From Desulfonema magnum (GTDB lineage Bacteria; Desulfobacterota; Desulfobacteria; Desulfobacterales; 4be13), in assembly GCF_017377395.1 (NCBI RefSeq), contig NZ_CP061800.1, forward strand, positions 1,178,001 to 1,242,000: a DNA stretch of 64,000 nt. The letters run 5' to 3'. Shown here piece after piece: positions 42,500 through 51,800 of this stretch. Both the position numbers and the translations under genes were made by a program. The notes beneath the pieces were generated by a model. It saw nothing but the letters and a program-made list of their open reading frames with translations. It was not told the DNA's origin and did not search any database. Positions within the stretch are counted from its first letter, which is position 1. Every line of letters begins with the position of its first letter.

Positions 42500-43027
42500 T
42501 TCTTTCCTTAAAAATAAATTAAATTTCAGATTTGTCAAGTCCTAATTTGATTTTTTTGTCATCGGGAAAGAAATGAGAAGGGTACTGAAAAACAATTTAA
42601 AGCTTAATATTTACGACTTCAGAGGTTTAAAGGGAGATTAATCCTGAAAGACCATTCATTTTTTTATCATACATTTTATTTTCTTGACAAAACTCACCGT
42701 ATTTCATAGAAATAAATTATATTTATCTTTGAGATTTGGCAGGGGGATAAGGTTTTGTTTCACAATCTCAGCGCATCTGAAATCTTGCAGATATTGAACT
42801 GACAAAAATATTTTGTTCTTAATTGGTGATTATACTTGTCATCGCCATAAACCGAGCTTCTCGCGAGGCAGATTCCTGCTTTCGCAGGAATGATATTCTT
42901 TGTCATTTTGGAGCGATGTCACCGGCCTGTCATTCCTGCGAAAGCAGGAATCCAATTTTCAGAAAGCGCAATTTATGCCAGTGAACAGTATATAAGCAGT
43001 TAAATAAGAAGCTGGAAAGGGGGGTAC
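42500..43027. other. Intergenic region with two CTTTCGCAGG hairpin repeats
   Basis: No gene. AT-rich at 42540-42840. Two copies of the ATTCCTGCTTTCGCAGGAAT hairpin (42868-42890 and 42931-42952, inverted to each other) precede the CBS gene. The same repeat occurs at 19508-19592 and about 33895. Confidence 0.6.
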
Positions 43028-43495
43028 ATGCTGAAGGTAAAGGATATTATGACAAAAGACCCGGTCACGGTCTTACCGACAACGGAAATTGCTCATGCGA
43101 CAAAACTCCTGCTGGAAAAACGGATAAACGGCGTCCCTGTAATGGATGAAAATGGCGCACTGGTGGGAATTCTCTGTCAGAGCGATCTTATTTCACAGCA
43201 AAAAAAACTTCCCATTCCTTCGCTTTTCACATTTTTGGACGGACTGATACCCATAACCTCTATGAAGCATCTTGAAAAGGAAGTTCAGAAAGTGACAGCC
43301 ACGACCGTGGAAGATATTATGTCACCAAATCCGACAACTGTGGATACTGATACGGATATTGAAACCGTGGCAACCCTCATGGTGGAAAAAAATTTTCATA
43401 CACTCCCCGTAACAGAGGGAGGGGAACTGGTCGGAGTTGTGGGAAAGGAAGATGTTCTCAGAACACTCATGCCCGGGACAGAGAAGTCCCAATAG
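43028..43495 (+). CDS. CBS-domain-pair protein
   Basis: 155 residues with two CBS domains in tandem: KVKDIMTKDPVTVLP...RINGVPVMDENGALVGILCQSDL (about 3-60) and VEDIMSPNPTTVDTD...NFHTLPVTEGGELVGVVGKEDVL (about 95-150). Stand-alone CBS pairs bind adenine nucleotides and sense cell energy state or regulate partner enzymes. The strong GGGGGG ribosome-binding site supports the start. It is followed 134 bp later by a universal stress protein gene on the same strand, a common pairing in stress-response sets. The gap contains a hairpin repeat. Confidence 0.9.
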   Translation: MLKVKDIMTKDPVTVLPTTEIAHATKLLLEKRINGVPVMDENGALVGILCQSDLISQQKKLPIPSLFTFLDGLIPITSMKHLEKEVQKVTATTVEDIMSPNPTTVDTDTDIETVATLMVEKNFHTLPVTEGGELVGVVGKEDVLRTLMPGTEKSQ

Positions 43496-43503
43496 CCAGG
43501 GGA

Positions 43504-43574
43504 GGAGTGCGAAAATTTTATTTTCGCAAAAGCCTCTCAGTATCAGACTGGGCGAAAATAAAATTTTCGCACTA
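43504..43574. repeat. GGAGTGCG-type hairpin
   Basis: A long inverted repeat (arms GTGCGAAAATTTTATTTTCGC and complement) directly after the CBS gene. It is related by its ends to the hairpins at 24357-24441 and 31543-31630. It may attenuate read-through into the next gene. Confidence 0.75.
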
Positions 43575-43629
43575 CCGGGGAATACATTGTTTGTTTAACC
43601 GCTTTTGAAAAAAAATTCGGAGGAGAGAC

Positions 43630-44094
43630 ATGTCCATAAAAAAAATTGCCTGTTGCACAGATTTTTCAGAAAATGCCGAAGCGGCTTTTGAAACTGCCCT
43701 TGAAATGGCTGAGAAATACCAGGCCAGACTTTCTGTTATTCATGTATTGCCGCCTGTTGTGAATCCTTTAACTGATACTGAACTGATGATGCTGACGGAT
43801 GAGTCAAGACCCTCTCTGATTCTGAAATTGGAAGAGCGGATGGAGCAGACCTACGGGGGGAAGATTCCGGATCATATTGATCACCGGTTTGTTGTCCTTG
43901 ACGGGCATATTTCAACAGAAATATTAACATATCTGGAAGAAAATAATACGGATATTGTGGTGACAGGGTCTTACGGACTGACAGGCATGGGGCTTGTTTT
44001 GTTCGGAAGTGTCGCCAAAAGGGTATCTCAGAAGGCTCCCTGTTCCGTGATGATTGTTCGGCGTCAGGAAGAGGTTCAGGAAGCGTCATTGTAA
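43630..44094 (+). CDS. Universal stress protein, UspA family
   Basis: 154 residues. Typical UspA start KKIACCTDFSENAEAAFETALEMAEKYQARLSVIHVL and the nucleotide-binding end GSYGLTGMGLVLFGSVAKRVSQKAPCSVMIVR (G-2x-G-9x-G(S/T) pattern). It is probably ATP-binding and cytoplasmic, made under stress. GGAGGAG 5 bases before the ATG. Confidence 0.93.
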   Translation: MSIKKIACCTDFSENAEAAFETALEMAEKYQARLSVIHVLPPVVNPLTDTELMMLTDESRPSLILKLEERMEQTYGGKIPDHIDHRFVVLDGHISTEILTYLEENNTDIVVTGSYGLTGMGLVLFGSVAKRVSQKAPCSVMIVRRQEEVQEASL

Positions 44095-44409
44095 TGTCCG
44101 TAATCATTTTCAGAGAATCATTTTTTCGTCACTTTTTTAAAAAGGCTGTCTGAACGCCATTTTGGTTCTGGCCGGATAAGATTTCCGAAGTTTCCGAAAC
44201 TTCGGAGGTCTTATTTGTGAGGAAATTATTTATTTCTTAATGTTCAGCAGGCATGTCCTGGTTTGTTCCCGGATTTTAGTTCAATGAAAGACATATCAGC
44301 TTGTCTTTTTCCTTTCATCTCTTCCAGCCTCACCTGACTCTGCATTTCTGTTTTTTTATAATTTTCCACCACCAAATCGCACAGAAACAGTTTTAAAAAA
44401 GGATATTTG
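44095..44409. other. Intergenic gap with a CTTCGGAGGTCTT hairpin
   Basis: The hairpin at 44176-44213 is a member of the CCTCGGAGGTC family and probably ends the usp transcript. A 70-residue minus-strand open frame here has no recognisable features. No gene supported. Confidence 0.5.
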
Positions 44410-45606
44410 ATGAGAAAATCAGATAAAAAGATTTTTGCCACTTTGTTTTTTTCCATATTTACGGTGGTTACAGGGGTCGGAATCGTGGTTCCTCTGCTGC
44501 CGGTCTATGCCCATGAACTGGGGGCCAACGGTTTTTATGTTGCCATGGTATTCGGGATATTTTCCATTTCAAGAACATGTTTCTTACCTTATTTTGGCAG
44601 ATGCTCGGATGAAAAAGGGCGGAAACCGTATATTGTGACAGGACTCCTCGCTTACGGGCTGATTTCGTTTGCCTTCATGTTTGCAGACACCCTTGAACTT
44701 CTTATTATCATACGGTTTGTTCAGGGCATCGCGTCCGCCATGATCATGCCTGTGATTCATGCATATGTCGGAGATATAACACCCAAAAACAGGGAAGGCT
44801 TTACAATGGGGGTGTTCAACATGTCTGTTTTCCTGGGTCTCAGTCTCGGCCCCCTGGCCGGCGGAGTGCTTAAAGATCATTTCAGTCTTCAGTTTTCCTT
44901 TTTATGTATGGGAATGCTTTCATTTGCGAGCTTTTTTCTGAGCCTTTTTTTTCTTCCGCCTACAAGATCGGAAAAAGCAGTATGCAACAAGGAAGCCCCC
45001 GCAGGCTGGAAGCATCTTCTCAGGGACAGAGCTATTGCCGGATTGTCTTTTTTCAGATTTACTTATACCGCATGTATCGGGATTATCTGGAGTTTTTTAC
45101 CGATTTTTGCGGATCTGGAATTTTCTCTTTCCAGTTCACGCATCGGCATTCTTGTCATGCTCGGGGTCTTTGTCAGCGGACTGGTACAGACGCCTATGGG
45201 ATTTCTGGCGGACAGGGTGAATAAGAAAGCCATGCTGATCACCGGCGGGCTGATCACCAGCTATTCGATGTTGTTATTTGTATGGGCAGACGGATTTAAG
45301 GATTTGTTTTTATCCAATATACTGTTCGGATTCGGGGGAAGCATATCCATGGCACCGCTCATGGCTATGGCTGTCCGGAAAGGAAACCAAACCGAGGCCA
45401 TGGGGTCTGTCATGGCGATTATGACCATGGCGCACAGCATGGGAATGATGTCAGGGTCTCTTCTTGCAGGTGTGATGATGGATATTTTTGAACTTCGCCA
45501 AGCATTTTCTTTCGGATCATTCCTGATGATAGGGGGACTTGTTTTGTTTTTTGTTCTCACCTATTCCAGAAAAGAGTGTGTTCAGCCGCTTATGAACAGA
45601 CCTTAG
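44410..45606 (+). CDS. Major facilitator superfamily transporter (drug-efflux-like)
   Basis: 398 residues from the ATG at 44410 (AAGGA 7-8 bases upstream; the TTG at 44407 is not needed). About 12 membrane segments. The MFS loop motif GRCSDEKGRKPYIVTGLL is present after TM2, and the antiporter-like LGLSLGPLAGGVL is visible in TM5. A second loop copy FLADRVNKKAMLITGGLI marks the second half. It is probably a proton-coupled exporter of small molecules; the substrate is unknown. It stands alone, flanked by repeats. Confidence 0.88.
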   Translation: MRKSDKKIFATLFFSIFTVVTGVGIVVPLLPVYAHELGANGFYVAMVFGIFSISRTCFLPYFGRCSDEKGRKPYIVTGLLAYGLISFAFMFADTLELLIIIRFVQGIASAMIMPVIHAYVGDITPKNREGFTMGVFNMSVFLGLSLGPLAGGVLKDHFSLQFSFLCMGMLSFASFFLSLFFLPPTRSEKAVCNKEAPAGWKHLLRDRAIAGLSFFRFTYTACIGIIWSFLPIFADLEFSLSSSRIGILVMLGVFVSGLVQTPMGFLADRVNKKAMLITGGLITSYSMLLFVWADGFKDLFLSNILFGFGGSISMAPLMAMAVRKGNQTEAMGSVMAIMTMAHSMGMMSGSLLAGVMMDIFELRQAFSFGSFLMIGGLVLFFVLTYSRKECVQPLMNRP

Positions 45607-46060
45607 TATGAAATTCAGAGAAAATTTATATGAAAGTGTCAGGTGTTAGGTGTCAGGTGTTAAGTGTTAGGAAAAACTGCAAAACTTTCATACTTCGTTG
45701 TGACCGGCAGATCATGGCCGTTTATATGAAAGTGCCTGAAGTGACTAAAGTTAATAAAGTGACTAAAGTTAAAAGTTCTTTCATGTTTCGTTGTGAGCGA
45801 ACCGCTCATGGCCGTTTATATGAAAGTGTCAGGTGTCAGGTGTTAAGTGTCAGGAAAAAATGCAAAACTTCCATACTTCGTTGTGACCGGCAGGTCATGC
45901 CCGTTTATAAAGAAAGGCTGAGGGGGAACCCTCAGCAAATCAGAGGTATTGTCCCGGGAGTCTCACGCCAATGCTCCGGAGTGCAAAAATTATATTTTTG
46001 CACTTGCGAAAAAATATTTTTCGCACTCCGGAGAGAACGCCGGAAAATTTGTTCAGTCTT
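45607..46060. repeat. Heptamer H2 plus CTTTCAT/ATGAAAG repeat block
   Basis: Three degenerate copies of the unit found in tandem at 46888-47300 (GTGTTAGG heptamers, then CTTTCATACTTCGTTGTGACC to ATGAAAG), followed by a GGAGTGC hairpin at 45973-46033. A 224-residue plus-strand open frame across this block is built from these repeats and is not a gene. Confidence 0.8.
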
Positions 46061-46315
46061 AAAGTCACCAGCATTGGGGTCTCATGCAGGCCAACTCATG
46101 ACCGGAACGGGCATCTGCTGTTTTGAGCCTGCCTGTCAGCAGAATTTGTCAGAATCAGTTTTCTCAGACCGATATTCTCAGTCAGAAGAGCCAAACTCTG
46201 AAAGAACTGGAAGCGATTGTTTTTTAAGGAATCAAAGACCTGATGATTTTCTGCAATTTCAAACACAAGACCGCGTAAAATTACATCTTGGTGAAACCGC
46301 CTGACCTGGCCTTTA
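46061..46315. other. Spacer before thiol peroxidase gene end
   Basis: No recognisable gene or signal. Confidence 0.4.
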
Positions 46316-46831
46316 TCAGACCAGTTTGCTTAAAGCTCCTGTCACAGCATCATAATCAGGCTCATCAGCAATTTCTCTGACAATCTGTGTATGCTGAATA
46401 ATGCCTTCACGATCCACGACAAATACTGCCCGCGCCAGCAAGCGAAGTTCTTTGATCAGCAGGCCATAATTTGAGCCAAATGCGGCATCACGGTGATCTG
46501 AAAGCGTGACAACTTTGTCAACGCCGGCTGCCCCGCACCATCGTTTCTGAGCAAAAGGCAGATCCATGCTGAGTGTGAGGATAACCACATCTGAACTGAG
46601 ATTTCCTGCTTCCTGATTGAACCTCCGGGTCTGAATGTCACATACAGGCGTATCCAGGGAAGGAACCGAGGATATGACACAGATTTTCCCCTGGTAGGAT
46701 GAAAACCTGACAGGTGAAAGATCATTGTCAATAACTTCAAACTCGGGGGCCAGGTCTCCCTTTTTCAGCTCTTTTCCCAGCAAAGTGAGCGGATTTCCCT
46801 TCATAGTAATAATTTCTGTACGTTCTTCCAT
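46316..46831 (-). CDS. tpx: Thiol peroxidase (atypical 2-Cys peroxiredoxin)
   Basis: 171 residues. The peroxidatic Cys lies in SVPSLDTPVCDIQTRRFN (about 64) and the resolving Cys in AQKRWCGAAG (about 98), as in Tpx. The family end REIADEPDYDAVTGAL is present. It reduces peroxides in the cytoplasm or periplasm at the expense of thioredoxin. AGAGG 5 bases before the ATG supports the start. Monocistronic; its upstream region is the 89-bp repeat block, so its promoter must lie in the first few dozen bases. Confidence 0.95.
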   Translation of the reverse strand: MEERTEIITMKGNPLTLLGKELKKGDLAPEFEVIDNDLSPVRFSSYQGKICVISSVPSLDTPVCDIQTRRFNQEAGNLSSDVVILTLSMDLPFAQKRWCGAAGVDKVVTLSDHRDAAFGSNYGLLIKELRLLARAVFVVDREGIIQHTQIVREIADEPDYDAVTGALSKLV

Positions 46832-46887
46832 TTTTACCTCTCTTTCATTTTATGAAAGTGTTTTGTGATTTGCAATTTGCCCTGACT

Positions 46888-47300
46888 TTCATTGTTCGTT
46901 GTGGCCGGCAGATCATGGCCGTTTATATGAAAGTGTCAGGTGTTAAGTGTTAAGTGTTAGGAAAAACAGTAAAACTTTCATCATTCGTTGTGACCGGCAG
47001 GTCATGGCCGTTTATATGAAAGTTTTAAGTGTTAGGTGTTAGGTGTTAAGCATTAGGAAAAACTGAAAAAAATTCATCATTTGTTGTGACCTGGAACTCA
47101 TGGCCGTCTATATGAAAGTGTTAGGTGTCAGGTGTTAAGTGTTAGGAAAAACAGCAAAATTTTCATCATTCGTTGTGACTGGCAGATCATGCCTGTTTAT
47201 ATGAAAGTGTCAGGTGTTAAGTGTTAGGTGTCAGGAAAAACAGTAAAACTTTCATCATTCGTTGTGAGCGGCAGGTTATGCCCGTTTATGTGAAAGTCAG
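46888..47300. repeat. Tandem block of about five 89-bp units containing H2 heptamers
   Basis: Anchors CGTTGTG occur at 46897, 46986, 47082, 47171 and 47260: spacing 89, 96, 89 and 89, the odd unit being longer by exactly one heptamer. Each unit has a core starting CTTTCATCATTCGTTGTGAC and ending ATGAAAG, then two to four GTGTTAG/GTGTCAG heptamers and GAAAAACAGTAAAA. Confidence 0.93.
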
Positions 47301-47329
47301 CAGATCGAAAAGTTTTCGGGCTGTCGCGG

Positions 47330-47511
47330 GACAGACACGGCGAACGGGGGAGAAACCCGGGTCTTTCCCGCGGGGGGAGCCTTCTGTCCGGGGAAAAAGC
47401 CGGGTTTCTTTGCCATGCGGCACACAATCCGGAAATTTTTCGATCTACTGAAAGTGATTTGTGATTTGTTTCCGGCTGTTATCGTTTATAAGGCTCGCAG
47501 AGCATGAAAGT
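47330..47511. repeat. Degenerate MITE-A-like hairpin and spacer
   Basis: Contains GAGAAACCCGGG...AAGCCGGGTTTCTTT (47351-47411), the core of the family A elements with different flanks and no terminal repeats. Confidence 0.55.
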
Positions 47512-47883
47512 TTATATGATTTCCATAGAAAAATCCTTTTTTTCGAGGATTTTCAAGCCAACTGCCAAATACCCCCTGAAGCGGCCGGTCTTTTTTTTTG
47601 TAATATGTCTGATTTCAGTTTTTATGAAGTCGGTCTGACTCAGTAATTCAATAGGATAATATTTCATCCTTAATACATCACCTATTTTCAGATAATTCAA
47701 TATCACAGAATCCTCTTTTATCAGAATACAAAGCCCCCCGGGAGATATATCCTGAAGAATGAACTGATAAACAGACCCCACCTCTTCTATTGAAAATTGA
47801 ACGCTGTAGTACTGCTCAATTATCGTTCTCGGTTCAACCCTTTTTTCAAAAAAATCATTTGGTTTCTGGCTGTTATCTTTCAT
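47512..47883 (-). CDS. PilZ-domain protein (cyclic-di-GMP binding)
   Basis: 123 residues from the ATG at 47883. The longer frame back to 47997 is made of heptamer repeat (KLETQNSKLGTRNSKLE) and is rejected. The PilZ c-di-GMP motifs are present: RVEPR (RxxxR, about 16-20) and DISPGG (DxSxxG, about 45-50), with the C-terminal beta-barrel strands. It is probably a single-domain c-di-GMP effector controlling motility or exopolysaccharide. No clear ribosome-binding site is seen for this start. The heptamer array lies immediately upstream. Confidence 0.8.
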   Translation of the reverse strand: MKDNSQKPNDFFEKRVEPRTIIEQYYSVQFSIEEVGSVYQFILQDISPGGLCILIKEDSVILNYLKIGDVLRMKYYPIELLSQTDFIKTEIRHITKKKTGRFRGYLAVGLKILEKKDFSMEII

Positions 47884-47934
47884 GATATCGTAACAGAGTT
47901 CAGTTTTCAGTTTCGTCTCAAATTTTGGTCTTAA

Positions 47935-48077
47935 ACTTTGGCTTTCAAGTTTCGAGTTTCGAGTTCCAAGTTTTGAGTTTTGAGTTTCAAGTTTCAAGTT
48001 TCAAGTTTCGAGTTCCAAGTTCCAAGTTCCAAGTTTCAAGTTTCGAGTTTCAAGTTTCAAGTTCCGAGTTTCAAGTT
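47935..48077. repeat. Heptamer tandem array H1 (TTTCAAG/TTCCAAG)n
   Basis: About 20 copies with more sequence variants (TTTCGAG, TTCCAAG) than the array at 7069-7186. Its end provides the TGA stop of the next minus-strand gene (48071-48073). Confidence 0.93.
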
Positions 48078-48490
48078 CCTTTCATCAGTTCTTTTAAGAC
48101 ATTCTGCATCTGCGGATTTAACGGTCTCCATTTGGGATGTATGGCTTTATCGTCATGCCACACAAATTCAACATTGTCGTATTTTTCCGGGATAAAATGT
48201 TTGCCTTCGGCTCCATATGTTTTGGCAGGATAGTATTCTACCCACAGCATACGATGCGGGTCAATGTTGAATTCTCTTGTAACACAGGTGGCAACATGAC
48301 TGCTGCAACCTTTTACTGACATTTTACTTTCAGGTACATCTGAGACAACAATAATAATGGGTCTTAAATGGGCCAGACCTTTTGCGCCTGTTTTTTTAAG
48401 ATCATAGATGCGAAGCCTGCAACTGCCGCTTCCGAGCCTGAGCTTCCGGCCCCATCCTTCCCAGGAATATATATCATCATGTATAAGCAT
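48071..48490 (-). CDS. Small protein of unknown function
   Basis: 139 residues, no signal peptide or membrane segment. It contains two Cys (KGCSSHVATCVTREF), several aromatic residues (WEGWGRKLRLGSG; VEYYPAKTYGAEGKHF; VEFVWHDDKA) and an IIIVVSDVPESK strand-like core. I do not recognise a family. The stop codon comes from the heptamer array. The ATG at 48490 has AAGGAG about 10 bases upstream, supporting the start. Confidence 0.6.
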   Translation of the reverse strand: MLIHDDIYSWEGWGRKLRLGSGSCRLRIYDLKKTGAKGLAHLRPIIIVVSDVPESKMSVKGCSSHVATCVTREFNIDPHRMLWVEYYPAKTYGAEGKHFIPEKYDNVEFVWHDDKAIHPKWRPLNPQMQNVLKELMKGT

Positions 48491-48876
48491 AGGGAAACTC
48501 CTTATTTTTGATGATCAGATTTTTTGATGTGTCGGGTTCGGATTTGTAAAAATTGCTTACTGACCGAGAATTGCCAAAACCCGGCAAGATAAAAATAGCT
48601 TATAAGACTCATTTTCGTCAAGCTTTTTCCATTTCATGTTTTTATTTCAAGCTGAAATTCATCCGTCTTACAGGCAGTTAAATCCCCGGTCATAAATTTT
48701 CGGACATAAGACCCCGGAGGTTTTTAAGATTTCGGAGGTCTCTGATGCTTGATAAGCAAGTTTTTCTGGTCTGTTCCGAACGGACCGTCTGTCATTTTGT
48801 TTGACTGAGTTCACACTGAACGGAATGACAGAAAAAAATTTGATTATCAAATGATAGCAAAAACTTTTAGCCGTGT
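48491..48876. other. Intergenic gap with CCTCGGAGGTC-type hairpin
   Basis: Hairpin at 48703-48743 (AGACCCCGGAGG... and complement) lies downstream of the channel-fusion gene on the minus strand and may be its terminator. Nothing else recognised. Confidence 0.5.
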
Positions 48877-51800
48877 TTAAGATCGAAAAAACTCCGTGAT
48901 TTTGTTAAGAAATTGTTTGGCAAGCGTTTCTTTGTCTATTTTCTTCGCCTCATTCTCATCTTTCTTTTCTTCCATATCTATTTTCCGCTTCGTCAGAACT
49001 TCGCTGAGACGCCTGGAAATTTCAGGCTGGCGTTTGATTAAAGGATAAATATGTTCTTTTGTTATCTCAAAAAGATGGGTATCTGAAATCGCGACAATTG
49101 TGGCTGTTCTGGGTTCACCAGTGAGAAGCGCCATCTCACCCACAAAATTTCCTGTTCCCAGACGGGCAACCTCAATATCCTTATCTCCGGACCGGGAAAG
49201 CACTCGTATGCTCAGGGCACCTTCTGCGATAATAAACAAAGAATCTCCGTCATCTCCCTGACGGACCACCTCCTGTTCAGGCCGGAAATAATGGCTTTTC
49301 ATTCTCTTACTGATATAGGCTTTGTCTTCATTGGAAAACGGCTTAAATATGGATATTCTCTTTAAAATGGCGAGCCGTCCGCCATCCTTGTCCTCTTTCC
49401 GGTCTTCCCTGGGCTTTATCAGGCTCATCTGAACCTCGTGACGTTCCATGATATGTCGGATTCCGGCCTGTTTCAGATGGGTCCAGACATTCAGCCAGAT
49501 CATTTCATTATGGGCAAATTTTTTTCCATAATCTTCCACATAAATAGACATCAGATAATTTGCAGCCCATGATTCGCTTTGCCCTGTCATGCCCGCGGTG
49601 AGTCCCAGAAAACGAGTGGCCGGGGGAATCCGCTTTGAAATCCCCTGGGTGGAGAGGGCTGCGTCAAGGAGAACTTTTTTGACCCGCTCCGGCGGATGAG
49701 AAGGATCAACATGGATGGTAAAATATTTCCAGTAGCCATTATCAGGATAGCTGAAGTTTTCAATGGGGGACTCTGACGCGTCTTTGTTCGGAATACATAA
49801 AATGGTGTCATCCCTTGTTTGCAGACGGGTCGTCCGCCAGTTAATATCCACCACTTTTCCTTCGGTAAAATTGCCGACTTTTATCCAGTCGTCAATTTTA
49901 AAGGGACGTTCAATGTTCATGGCAATACCGGAAAAAATATTTGAAATATTGACCTGAAGTGCCAGACCGATGATCATTGCCAGCACACCGCCGGTAGCCA
50001 GAAGGCTGGTGAGTTTCTGATCAAACACAAACGCGATAATTGCCATGACCGCCAGGATATAAAAAATCAGGGACATCAGACGGCGTATGATATTGGGTAT
50101 AGGCTGCCCGGTACGATTTTCAGCAGGCTGCCATATAAACCGTTCCATTGCCACCGTCAGAAAGAAGGCGGATATGAGCCACCAAAACACATCAAATGTC
50201 ACGACAATGATTTTAAAATAAGCGGTAGTCAGTTGTTCTGCCAGATGATCCAGCAAAAAAACCTCCAGGGACAGAAGCAGAAGATACATGAAAAAAACTT
50301 GAAAAAACCAGACAAGCTGTGAATATTCTTTAAAATTTGGCAGGGGGGGCGGAGCGCCGCCACTGACAAAATAAGCAAGGGCCAATGTCATCATGAAGCT
50401 GACAACCATGACATAGCCTGCGAATTTATTCGGCATAATTCGTCGAACAGTGATAACATCCTCAGCAATTCTGATTCCGAAATTGAATCGGGAATACTCA
50501 AGGGTTCCGCCCCGGACATTAAAATGCTGGGGGTTGCCCAACAAATCCTTTTCTGCAATATCCTGAAAAAACCAGACCTTATTCATTTTCCACCCATATG
50601 TGGGACTCAGCACGTCATCCCTTTTCATTTTTTCCAAAAGGTCTGTATCGTTCTTCAGTCTCATACCAAGCACGTCCTTCACAAGAATCAGATTATTTCG
50701 ATCCATGGCCCGGGGACGAAAACTGATTCCCAGTATATGCTGACCAAAAATATGAAGATTGGGAAGAAAATCCGCACGAAATTTTCCTTTGACATGGTAG
50801 AGACGGTAATTTAGCTGATTTATTGTTTTTTTGTGGGCGGGTGTCTCCAACAGAATCGGCTCGGCCGCATTGAGAAATTCAATGTCCTGTACATTGATAT
50901 CCCCCTGATACCGGAACCACAGATAAAAATCCAGCTGATAGGTAAAATCTTTGGGGTTAATGTCGCTGATCTCATTGATTTTGATACCCGTATAGACGAC
51001 ATTTGTTTTGTAAGAATACCTGCCATTGAACATCAGTATCTGAGCCTCTTCCACTTTTTTTTCAAAGTCAGGAACCTGATGGATATTCGGTATGACCCGG
51101 AACTGGGTCAGTGAGGATATAAGCCTCTGATTTTTATATGTTCCCATGAAAATGGCTTTCTGAGAATCCCCGGTTTCATCAAAATAGTTATATCCGGTGA
51201 CGCCTTCTATCGCGTCATATATATTGTTCAGATTTTTAATCCAATCTTTTATTTTTTCCCGGTCGTCCTCTATGTTGGCAGGCTTTCCCTGAATCTTTGT
51301 ATTTTTTATGGCTTCGACGATCACCATTACCGTATCGTATGCAAAAGCAGCATGCCATCCCGGATCTTCCTTGTATTTCGCCACATATGCCTGCTTGAAT
51401 TTCAGACCTTTTTCATTAGTGGTGTCAAATATCAGGGGGGTGGTTACATAAATGCCATCCGTGTAAAAACCAGGATTGCTTCTTTCTTTTGGAAAATTGA
51501 TAAAAGCCTGCTGAAATGCCTCAGAGGCAAAAGCATCCGGAGCCAGTATGGGATTTTTGATGAGCGCGTCCTTCATTTTTTTTATAAGTCTGACCCCCTC
51601 TCCGGCATGGGTTGAAATAAAAATCGCACCGGCATCCTCTTTATAGCGCAGCTCATTAATAATCTGCTCCAAATCCTGTTCCAGGAATTCGCTGTTCACC
51701 TCGAACTCCCATTTGTATTTTATATCAACATTGATGGCTTTGGCAGTGTCCTCAAACACGCTCGCAAGATAAGCTCCATATGGATCATCTTCATGAATGA

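Noticed and set aside
44244..44456. 70-residue minus-strand open frame
   Set aside because: Overlaps the start of the MFS gene, has no ribosome-binding site or recognisable domain.
45630..46304. 224-residue plus-strand open frame
   Set aside because: It consists of H2 heptamers and the CTTTCAT/ATGAAAG unit (CQVLSVRKNCKT repeats). No motif, and the same translation recurs in other repeat blocks.
46888..47300. CRISPR-like regular repeats
   Set aside because: Units are contiguous tandem copies with conserved sequence throughout. There are no unique spacers and no cas genes.
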